From NCBI GenBank assembly GCA_001774245.1, contig MEZF01000069.1:5595-10646 (forward strand): a stretch of DNA of 5,052 nucleotides. Reading direction: 5' to 3'. The stretch comes from Candidatus Bathyarchaeota archaeon RBG_13_52_12 (GTDB lineage: Archaea > Thermoproteota > Bathyarchaeia > TCS64). Below are positions 1 through 4,509 of the stretch, piece after piece. Each line of letters starts with the position of its first letter. The stretch's first letter is position 1. The notes under the pieces were generated by a model. It had not been told where the DNA came from and ran no database searches. It worked only from the letters and a program-made list of their open reading frames with translations. Both the position numbers and the translations under genes were made by a program.

Positions 1-1150
1 CGCTGACATAAGCAGAGTAGATGACGCGTATGGTGTCCTCGGCCAACATGAGGCCACTCACTGGTTCCTTATTCTCACGGAAGCAGTCAATGAAGTCCGT
101 GAGCTCGCCGTCGTAGCCCCGGATCCATTCCTCGTCAGGTGAGGGAAAGTTCCATCCGGCGTTGGTCTCCAGTTTTTCCTGGATGTACTCGTCCTTGAAG
201 ATGCCTTCCTTTGGCGCGTAGATCTCCAGTGTGTTATTTGGGTTGATGTTCACGTGAATGACCGCGTTGGAGCTGTAGACTTCGAGTTTGTTGCGTACAC
301 CACCGAGCGTGCAGTCCGAGGAGAAGACCGTGGCCTTGCTGCTGTCATCGAAAGTGATGATGGCGCAGGACCAATCTTCAACATCCACCCACCCGTGCTT
401 GATGAACTTCTCCTTTTCCCGAACGAGACTATCCATCTTGGTGTTGTTTCCCACCTCCGCGATCACGGTTTTAGGGCGGATGGCCTTTCCATATTTTGTC
501 AGGCCTTCCCATTGCTTGATATGGAGCGCGGCGCCGATGGGGTGTGCACCCAGCCGGATCAGGGACCCGCCGCCAGCCTGTTTCCAGATCTTTGCGTATT
601 CCGCGTGCGAGCCGCTGTGGCTTTCGTCTGCGCGGATGTCGAAAATGGTGCCTCCGCTTTTTAAAAGTAGCCGTTTCATCTTGACGAGCGGCGGGGCATA
701 TACATAGTTTTCAGCGTAACCGAAAATGACACCGGCTTTTCGAATAGCCTCAACGCATTTTTCATTGTTTTTCATGGCTTCTTTCAGGAGTTTTCTTTTG
801 GGTATGAGCCCGACGTTATCGGTCTTTAATCCGCTGCCGAAGGCGCCGGTGAGCGGCTTTTCACATATGATGTGCTTGCCGGCTTCGGCTGCCGCTGTGA
901 TCATTTCGCAGTGCAGGTAGTTGGGAGTGCACAGGTCCACGGCATCGATATTGGGGTCTTTCACCATCTCCTCGTAACTTTTGTACGCTTTTTGTAGTCC
1001 ATGTTTTTCCGCAAACGCTCTCGCGTTCTCCGCTTTTCCGGAGGCCACGCCGAGGATCTGGAACTTGGATTGGTTTAGCTTCTGGTAGGAGAGCATGTGG
1101 AGGCTGGCACTGAATTTTGAACCCACGATACCGATGTTGATCTTCTTCAT
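1..1150 (-). CDS. Gfo/Idh/MocA-family NAD(P)-dependent oxidoreductase (3' end beyond window)
   Basis: The frame reads without interruption from ATG at 1150 to the left edge, 383 residues, close to the usual 340-430 for this family, so only a short C-terminus is missing. The N-terminus MKKINIGIVGSKFSASLH is a Rossmann-type dinucleotide-binding start. CEKPLT (96-101) is the family's conserved EKP motif. AENYVYAP (146-153) follows, and GGGSLIRLGAHPIG (193-206) matches the GG-x-L-x-D-x-G-x-H stretch, with His203 at the usual catalytic position; the usual Asp is Arg198 here. Members oxidise or reduce sugars, inositols or related alcohols with NAD(P) in the cytoplasm; the substrate cannot be told. 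An insertion of roughly 20 residues follows EKPL (about 101-125). ATG 1150 is the only sensible start because an in-frame TGA lies 9 nt upstream. No good Shine-Dalgarno is visible; a weak GTGA lies about 10 nt upstream. The family call is secure, the specific enzyme is not. Confidence 0.93.
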   Translation of the reverse strand, partial: MKKINIGIVGSKFSASLHMLSYQKLNQSKFQILGVASGKAENARAFAEKHGLQKAYKSYEEMVKDPNIDAVDLCTPNYLHCEMITAAAEAGKHIICEKPLTGAFGSGLKTDNVGLIPKRKLLKEAMKNNEKCVEAIRKAGVIFGYAENYVYAPPLVKMKRLLLKSGGTIFDIRADESHSGSHAEYAKIWKQAGGGSLIRLGAHPIGAALHIKQWEGLTKYGKAIRPKTVIAEVGNNTKMDSLVREKEKFIKHGWVDVEDWSCAIITFDDSSKATVFSSDCTLGGVRNKLEVYSSNAVIHVNINPNNTLEIYAPKEGIFKDEYIQEKLETNAGWNFPSPDEEWIRGYDGELTDFIDCFRENKEPVSGLMLAEDTIRVIYSAYVS

Positions 1151-1159
1151 AAAGGAGGC

Positions 1160-1246
1160 TCACTTGGTTACCGGACGATTGCCGGGGTATATGTGCCTTT
1201 TTTTGACCAGCCACTCATTGACCTTCTCGTTCGCGACGCGTCTCAT
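1160..1246 (-). CDS. Possible 28-residue small ORF between the Trp-rich gene and the oxidoreductase
   Basis: The ATG at 1246 overlaps the TGA stop of the upstream gene as ATGA, a typical translational-coupling layout. The ORF ends with TGA at 1160-1162, nine bases before the oxidoreductase ATG. It starts MRRVANEKVNEWLVKKRHIY and ends PGNRPVTK, a basic peptide with a plausible helical first half. It lies in the same frame as the oxidoreductase, separated from it by the TGA and three codons. It fills nearly all of the 92-bp gap. I recognise no family. It could be a real small protein, the leftover C-terminus of a decayed gene, or chance. Support is only the overlap geometry and the protein-like composition. 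Confidence 0.3.
   Translation of the reverse strand: MRRVANEKVNEWLVKKRHIYPGNRPVTK
1186..1196 (-). promoter_or_regulatory. Weak TATA-like element upstream of the oxidoreductase
   Basis: The minus strand reads CACATATACCC here, about 40 bp before the oxidoreductase ATG. It would place a transcription start roughly 14 nt ahead of the ATG. The match is short and lies inside the small ORF, so the oxidoreductase may instead be read from the promoter of the Trp-rich gene. Confidence 0.25.
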
Positions 1247-1731
1247 CGGAATAGGAGGCCGAGGTCCCTTACGTTATACTCCATTCTTTCACCATTATCC
1301 ATCAGGTCGTTCGCATAGGCTCTCAATGACTCAAAGAGGTGGCTGAAACCAAAAAGCTTCAGCGACTTTGATGCCTTGTACAGTCTAATCGACCAACCCT
1401 GCCAGCCCTGATCCCTATGTGGACCACCAATGTAACTCCCCCTATACAGGTCCCACCCCCATGAAAGAGAAAGCAATTCGGCTCCACGCAGATAGTTTCG
1501 GATGTAGACTTCATCCTTCACGAGCTCAGCTACGTCGCCCTCATATACAGTCCAGGCGTAGCTGAATCTGCTTGGCTCGTCGATGGGAAACATCCACCAG
1601 TCGTAGTGATTAACGTGGAAGCTGCTCCACTTGTCATTGAATGCCCATACTTCAAAGGAATCTAGCTGTTCTCTCTGACTACTCTTTATAACCTCATAAC
1701 CAACGAAACGAGGATCCGTATTGTATCTCAT
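1243..1731 (-). CDS. Unrecognised Trp-rich conserved-looking protein, 162 aa
   Basis: The product runs from MRYNTDPRF to LGLLFR and has about nine tryptophans, several in clusters: NHYDWWMFPIDEPSRF (about 39-54), AWTVYEGD (58-65), LSWGWDL and GWQGWSIRLYK. This dense aromatic pattern, with interspersed Asp, Glu and His, looks like a folded soluble protein. No signal peptide or membrane helix is visible. I cannot assign a family or a function. The frame can be extended one codon to a TTG at 1734, but ATG 1731 is preferred. A TATA-like sequence at 1763-1773 predicts a transcription start close to 1740, so the mRNA would be leaderless or nearly so, which fits the absence of a Shine-Dalgarno. The stop overlaps the ATG of a small ORF, with the oxidoreductase beyond it, suggesting a short operon. 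The long uninterrupted frame and non-random composition support coding. Confidence 0.72.
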   Translation of the reverse strand: MRYNTDPRFVGYEVIKSSQREQLDSFEVWAFNDKWSSFHVNHYDWWMFPIDEPSRFSYAWTVYEGDVAELVKDEVYIRNYLRGAELLSLSWGWDLYRGSYIGGPHRDQGWQGWSIRLYKASKSLKLFGFSHLFESLRAYANDLMDNGERMEYNVRDLGLLFR

Positions 1732-1762
1732 CAATAAGTTGATCGGGCTACTCTTATTTCAC

Positions 1763-1773
1763 AATTAAATATC
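1763..1773 (-). promoter_or_regulatory. TATA-box-like element for the Trp-rich gene
   Basis: The minus strand reads GATATTTAATTG around here, resembling an archaeal TATA box. Its centre is about 35 bp before ATG 1731, so transcription would start a few bases ahead of the start codon. It lies between the 3' end of tRNA-Cys and this gene, so the gene need not depend on tRNA read-through. Confidence 0.45.
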
Positions 1774-1797
1774 GCGATGACAAATCAAGGTTTGATG

Positions 1798-1873
1798 TGG
1801 AGCCGGGCGAGGGATTCGAACCCCCGTAGAGCTGCTCTGCAGGCAGCCGCCTAAACCGCTCAGCCAACCCGGC
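1798..1873 (-). tRNA. tRNA-Cys (anticodon GCA), encoded 3' CCA
   Basis: A complete cloverleaf folds on the minus strand. The acceptor GCCGGGT pairs with GCCCGGC (seven pairs, the last a G-U). The D-arm has a 3-bp stem GCT/GGC with an AGCGGTTTA-type loop. The anticodon stem GCTGC/GCAGC is perfect around the loop CTGCAGA, giving anticodon GCA. The variable loop has five bases, and the T-arm is GGGGG-TTCGAAT-CCCTC. Position 73 is U, the standard cysteine-tRNA identity base, and CCA follows directly in the gene (1798-1800). No intron is present. The mature part without CCA is 1801-1873. Confidence 0.97.
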
Positions 1874-1900
1874 GCGCAGTGAAAAAGGTGGGAGAGATGG

Positions 1901-1911
1901 ATATAACTTTT
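1901..1911 (-). promoter_or_regulatory. TATA box of tRNA-Cys
   Basis: The minus strand reads AAAGTTATAT, centred about 30 bp before the first base of tRNA-Cys. This is the expected spacing for an archaeal TATA box driving a tRNA with a very short leader. It begins only about a dozen bases after the stop of the DUF3795-like gene, so the tRNA has its own promoter. Confidence 0.65.
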
Positions 1912-1922
1912 CAGTTGCGACA

Positions 1923-2258
1923 TCAGTGAGCTTTAGTCGTCTTCCGGATAAGCTCCACCGCCTTCTCGTCTCCATGCCGGGCGCGATAAGCCTCGATTCC
2001 TGCTCTGTAGACGGCACCCCTTCTCCCCTCCGGGTCATTCGGGTCGAACATCTCAACGAACTTGTCGCATGGGAAGTCGCTGCAGGCGCCGCAGTGCTTA
2101 GCATTGCGATCATGGGCGCAGGAGTAGGTTGGGCAGGTCCCCCAGAAGGGCTTCCCCTTTATCTCGGTGCATCCGGCGCAGCTTGGCTGCCTCGAGCCTG
2201 TGTGCCATTCGCAGGAGCCACAGTCTAACCCACACGTACTCATCATAGTTTTCGCCAT
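1923..2258 (-). CDS. DUF3795-like Cys-rich protein, probably metal-binding
   Basis: From ATG 2258 the product has 111 residues. The N-terminus carries CGLDCGSCEW (Cys9, 13, 16), followed by CAGC (27, 30), CPTYSCA (42, 47) and HCGACSDFPCDKF (56, 59, 64). Ten cysteines in this order, opening with CGLDC-x-x-C and closing with C-x-x-C-x-x-x-P-C, is the signature I know for DUF3795. That family is common in archaea and anaerobic bacteria and has no established function; binding of zinc or an Fe-S cluster is inference from the cysteine spacing. The C-terminal third is helical and charged. The frame opens further to GTG 2276. ATG 2258 is chosen because a TATA-like box at 2287-2295 predicts transcription starting near 2263, giving a near-leaderless mRNA. 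ATG 2246 or 2243 would give the short N-terminus more usual in the family and cannot be excluded. It lies between two tRNA genes on the same strand. Confidence 0.87.
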   Translation of the reverse strand: MAKTMMSTCGLDCGSCEWHTGSRQPSCAGCTEIKGKPFWGTCPTYSCAHDRNAKHCGACSDFPCDKFVEMFDPNDPEGRRGAVYRAGIEAYRARHGDEKAVELIRKTTKAH

Positions 2259-2286
2259 TGGTCTCGATCCGCTCACCGCTTGACGG

Positions 2287-2295
2287 TATAAAAGG
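2287..2295 (-). promoter_or_regulatory. TATA box of the DUF3795-like gene
   Basis: The minus strand reads CCTTTTATA. It lies about 30 bp upstream of ATG 2258, the spacing expected for a leaderless or nearly leaderless archaeal transcript. No Shine-Dalgarno lies before any of the possible ATGs, which agrees. Confidence 0.55.
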
Positions 2296-2330
2296 GGTTC
2301 GAATCTTCAAAAGCTCAAGGTAGATGAATG

Positions 2331-2409
2331 TGGTGGGACCGCCCGGATTTGAACCGGGGACCACGCGGGCCCAAGCCGCGTATCTTAGACCAAGCTAGAC
2401 CACGATCCC
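2331..2409 (-). tRNA. tRNA-Pro (anticodon UGG), encoded 3' CCA
   Basis: A full cloverleaf folds on the minus strand. The acceptor GGGATCG pairs with CGGTCCC (one U-G pair). The D-stem is GTCT/AGAT with an 11-base loop containing GG. The anticodon stem CGCGG/CCGCG is perfect around the loop CTTGGGC, giving anticodon UGG, which reads proline CCA and probably other CCN codons. The variable loop is TGGTC, and the T-arm is CCCGG-TTCAAAT-CCGGG. The discriminator is A and CCA is encoded at 2331-2333. There is no intron. The mature part without CCA is 2334-2409, 76 nt. Confidence 0.97.
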
Positions 2410-2412
2410 GCA

Positions 2413-2429
2413 CCCGGTTAATCACCGGG
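2413..2429. repeat. Palindrome just upstream of tRNA-Pro resembling its T-arm
   Basis: CCCGGT and ACCGGG form a perfect 6-bp inverted repeat around a 5-base loop, only three bases before the tRNA. On the minus strand it reads CCCGGTGATTAACCGGG. Its 5-bp stem halves are identical to those of the tRNA-Pro T-arm at 2342-2358, also with a 7-base loop. It lies between the TATA-like element and the tRNA, so whether it is transcribed depends on the true start site. Confidence 0.7.
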
Positions 2430-2431
2430 CT

Positions 2432-2446
2432 TCGTTTTATCTTTAT
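2432..2446 (-). promoter_or_regulatory. Probable TATA element of tRNA-Pro
   Basis: The minus strand reads GGATAAAGATAAAACGA, an A/T-rich patch centred about 28 bp before the tRNA. Position and composition fit an archaeal TATA box, although the match to the consensus is only moderate. The rest of 2447-2579 shows no gene. It holds A/T-rich runs that could carry promoters in either direction, but none stands out for the plus-strand gene. Confidence 0.45.
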
Positions 2447-2579
2447 CCCCAGACATAGCCCTAAAACACCATAAAAACCTTCAAAAAAGCCATCTTAATG
2501 GTTTTCCAGACTGTAAAGCTAAAAAGGGACCGTGTACAGGTTATGATCGGGTGAAGCGGAGACGCGGATCCCTGAGAAT

Positions 2580-2585
2580 AGGTGA
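2580..2585 (+). promoter_or_regulatory. Shine-Dalgarno site of the plus-strand HTH-like gene
   Basis: AGGTGA lies six bases before ATG 2592 and is complementary to the UCACCU core at the 3' end of archaeal 16S rRNA. It fixes the start at 2592 rather than at the internal ATG 2658. Confidence 0.7.
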
Positions 2586-2591
2586 AAAGGT

Positions 2592-3101
2592 ATGGCACCG
2601 GTAATAGGCGTCGAAGCCATCAGGGCGCTGAATGATGGCACATTCACGCTTAAGACCATGGATGAGTTGAATGAGATGCCGTTCGGTTGCCACTCGAGGA
2701 AAATTCTCAACGAGGTATCCACCACACCTATGGTGGAGCCATGGAAGGTGAAGCAGATTGCCAGGAAGGCAGGTCTCTCGGAGAAGCAGGCGAGCCTCTC
2801 CCTCGAATGCATGGTCAACCGGAGAGACCAGGTTTTCACCAAGTTCAAGGACCCAGACCTAATCACGTACCAGATGCAGCTCCAGCGCCTTCAAACCCCT
2901 TTAAGGAGTGGGTGGCTCCAAGAAGCCCTCGACGACCTAACCGTCGCTATCGACGAGCTGGGTGAAAGTACCATAGCCTTGAGGCTGGATAGGGTGTTCG
3001 GGAGCTACAATAAGCTCCCTTGGAACTATATACCACTAATAAAGTTCAAGCAACAGCCGATATATGCTCAAATGCAGTTGCAAGTCATGAGGTTGCTCTA
3101 G
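2592..3101 (+). CDS. Unrecognised 169-aa protein with a probable helix-turn-helix
   Basis: The start ATG has a Shine-Dalgarno (AGGTGA) at ideal spacing, and the frame is open for 169 codons. Residues about 47-76 (PMVEPWKVKQIARKAGLSEK and on to ASLSLECMVNRR) have the helix-turn-GLS-helix pattern of a DNA-binding winged helix. An amphipathic helix with acidic residues follows at about 106-124 (SGWLQEALDDLTVAIDELGE). The C-terminus is basic and aromatic (SYNKLPWNYIPLIKFKQQ, 138-155). There is no signal peptide or membrane segment. I do not recognise the family. A DNA-binding regulator is a reasonable inference, not an assignment. It is the only plus-strand gene here, divergent from tRNA-Pro and convergent with pgk, whose stop codon it overlaps. 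No strong TATA box is visible upstream. Confidence 0.78.
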   Translation: MAPVIGVEAIRALNDGTFTLKTMDELNEMPFGCHSRKILNEVSTTPMVEPWKVKQIARKAGLSEKQASLSLECMVNRRDQVFTKFKDPDLITYQMQLQRLQTPLRSGWLQEALDDLTVAIDELGESTIALRLDRVFGSYNKLPWNYIPLIKFKQQPIYAQMQLQVMRLL

Positions 3102-4318
3102 GGAGTTTTACCCCACTTTTTCTTTGCCTTCGCCATGGCTTCGATAACTGGGAGTTCCTCACCTGCAAGGAGGCTGAGCATGGCGCCGCCGCCAGTGCTG
3201 ACATGCTTCATCTTGTCGTCGATGCCAAGCATGCTGGCTAGGCCACCCATATGGCCGCCGCCTACGACGGTATAGCCGTTTGCTTCGGACATTACGCGAA
3301 GCAGCTCCTTTGTGCCGACGTCGAAGCCACGGCGCTCGAACATTCCTAGGGGACCTTCTGCGACTACGGTGCCGGCCTCGCGGATGAACTTGCTGAACTT
3401 GGCGACGGTGTTGAGGCCGATGTCGTAGATGTTTGTCTCATCAGTGATCTGGCTCGTGAGGACCTCGATGCGTCCCCCTTTTGTGTCGAGTGCGACGTCT
3501 ATGGGGAGCTCTATGTTCTTCTTATACTTCTTCAGTATTGCACCAGCTTCGTTAACGAGCTTCTTATCCTCCTCCTTGAGCATGGCAAAGCGATCCGGCA
3601 TGGCACCGCTAGCCATGTGGAAACTATCCCTGATGAGGCCACCGATTAGGATGTGGTCCGCGATCTTGTCCTTGAGGACGCGGTTGATGACTGGGAGGCG
3701 GTCGTCTACCTTGGCTCCGCCTAGAAGGTAGACTGTTGGACGGGGGGGGTTGTATATCACCTTGTTGAGAGCGCTGAGCTCCTTTTCCATTAGCTTTCCC
3801 GCGACCATCGGCATGACCTCACCGAAGGCTGTGAGGCTCGCTGAGCCCCTGTGTGCAGCGGCGAAGGCGTCGTTGACGCAGAGGTCAAAGAAGGGTGCAA
3901 GGGTCTTCACGAGGCCCGTCTCGGCGAGCTTCTCTGGTGGTGCGTCAAGGTTCTCGTCCTTATGCATGCGGAGGTTATTGAGAACTAGTACCTCACCAGG
4001 CTTTAGCGCCTTTATGGCGTTCTGGGCTTTCTGACCGTCTATGTCCTCGACGAATTTCACCTTCCCGTTGTGGTACATCTGGATGACCCGCGTGTGAGCC
4101 TCCAGGTTCGTGAAGTCATACTTCCCAGGACGGCTTTGGTGGGCACCGATCACAGTTTTCGCCTCCTTGAGGTCTTTGAGTGTGGCCTCCGTCGCCTTGA
4201 TCCTTGAATCGTCGAGTATCCTCTTCGAAGCAGGATCGAGGGGACTGTTAATATCTACTCGGAGGAAGACGGTTTTTTCCTTCACGTCCACATCATCTAG
4301 CGTAAGAAAGTCGAACAT
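3098..4318 (-). CDS. pgk: Phosphoglycerate kinase, archaeal type
   Basis: This complete 406-residue cytoplasmic enzyme interconverts 1,3-bisphosphoglycerate plus ADP and 3-phosphoglycerate plus ATP in glycolysis and gluconeogenesis. The N-terminal 3-phosphoglycerate domain shows RVDINSPL (20-27), DDSRIKA (36-42), HQSRPGKYDF (60-69), LNNLRMHKDE (113-122) and NDAFAAAHRGSAS (149-161). These carry the substrate-binding residues Asp22, Asn24, Arg39, His60, Arg63, Arg117 and Arg157. The nucleotide domain shows LLGGAKVDDRLPVI (198-211), LPIDV (271-275), DIG (299-301), EGPLGMFE (321-328), the GGGHMGG loop (353-359) and STGGGAML (374-381). Arg207 stands where bacterial and eukaryotic enzymes usually have a second Lys. 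The frame opens to GTG 4327, but GAGGAG at 4327-4332 overlaps that codon and is 8 nt from ATG 4318, so ATG 4318 is the start. The stop shares a CTAG with the convergent gene. Confidence 0.98.
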   Translation of the reverse strand: MFDFLTLDDVDVKEKTVFLRVDINSPLDPASKRILDDSRIKATEATLKDLKEAKTVIGAHQSRPGKYDFTNLEAHTRVIQMYHNGKVKFVEDIDGQKAQNAIKALKPGEVLVLNNLRMHKDENLDAPPEKLAETGLVKTLAPFFDLCVNDAFAAAHRGSASLTAFGEVMPMVAGKLMEKELSALNKVIYNPPRPTVYLLGGAKVDDRLPVINRVLKDKIADHILIGGLIRDSFHMASGAMPDRFAMLKEEDKKLVNEAGAILKKYKKNIELPIDVALDTKGGRIEVLTSQITDETNIYDIGLNTVAKFSKFIREAGTVVAEGPLGMFERRGFDVGTKELLRVMSEANGYTVVGGGHMGGLASMLGIDDKMKHVSTGGGAMLSLLAGEELPVIEAMAKAKKKWGKTP

Positions 4319-4326
4319 TATGGGCA

Positions 4327-4332
4327 CTCCTC
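4327..4332 (-). promoter_or_regulatory. Shine-Dalgarno site of pgk
   Basis: GAGGAG on the minus strand precedes ATG 4318 by eight bases and overlaps the alternative GTG at 4327. It therefore selects ATG 4318 as the translation start. Confidence 0.75.
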
Positions 4333-4362
4333 GTGGGGTCGCCTCTCATTCAAGCTTCGTTT

Positions 4363-4375
4363 GTGATATAAAAAA
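4363..4375 (-). promoter_or_regulatory. TATA box of pgk
   Basis: The minus strand reads TTTTTTATATCAC, a good archaeal TATA box. With the usual spacing of about 26 bp, transcription would start near 4343, leaving a leader of about 25 nt that includes the Shine-Dalgarno. pgk therefore appears to have its own promoter, separate from the hydrolase gene upstream. The preceding T-run could also help end transcription of that gene. Confidence 0.65.
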
Positions 4376-4442
4376 TGGTGTCGCTCGACTCCTATGCAGT
4401 CCTAGGCTTTAGCTCACCTAGTCATGATGAATTTGCGCGTGG

Positions 4443-4495
4443 TACACGTGTATTAGCATTCCTTCACTCGTGTTCGCCAGGAACACCGTGTATTA
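4443..4495. repeat. Palindromes and a 9-bp direct repeat between the hydrolase gene and pgk
   Basis: TACACGTGTA (4443-4452) is a perfect 10-bp palindrome, and ACACCGTGT (4483-4491) is the same half-sites with one central base added. Both lie at the start of CGTGTATTA, which occurs at 4447-4455 and again at 4487-4495, exactly 40 bp apart. Between them, GTGTTC-GCCAG-GAACAC (4470-4486) is a perfect 6-bp inverted repeat. The block starts 15 bp past the hydrolase stop and ends about 68 bp upstream of the pgk TATA box. It could be an operator for pgk, or a 3'-end structure of the hydrolase mRNA. Confidence 0.6.
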
Positions 4496-4509
4496 AGTTG
4501 CCTATATGG

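Noticed and set aside
254..707. Plus-strand open frames of 136 and 139 codons opposite the oxidoreductase
   Set aside because: They lie wholly antisense to a well-supported gene, have no recognisable motifs and no ribosome-binding site.
1151..1162. TGA at 1160-1162 as a selenocysteine codon joining the small ORF to the oxidoreductase
   Set aside because: The oxidoreductase has a normal N-terminus at ATG 1150 with its Rossmann motif in the usual place, and no selenocysteine-type element is evident.
861..1214. Minus-strand open frame of 117 codons across the start of the oxidoreductase
   Set aside because: It is an out-of-frame shadow. The overlapping frame from ATG 1150 gives all Gfo/Idh/MocA motifs without interruption.
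1754..2113. Minus-strand open frame of 119 codons running through tRNA-Cys
   Set aside because: It overlaps a perfect tRNA cloverleaf and is out of frame with the DUF3795-like gene.
2294..2312. Possible third tRNA on the plus strand, suggested by GGGGTTCGAATC
   Set aside because: The would-be T-stem pairs poorly and no matching acceptor, D-arm or anticodon arm is found upstream. Kept only as a T-arm-like repeat.
2490..2505. CCAT-CTTA-ATGG hairpin followed by TTTT as a terminator
   Set aside because: The stem has only four pairs and no plus-strand gene lies upstream to be terminated.
4319..4327. GTG at 4327 as the pgk start
   Set aside because: The Shine-Dalgarno GAGGAG overlaps this GTG and is correctly spaced for ATG 4318.
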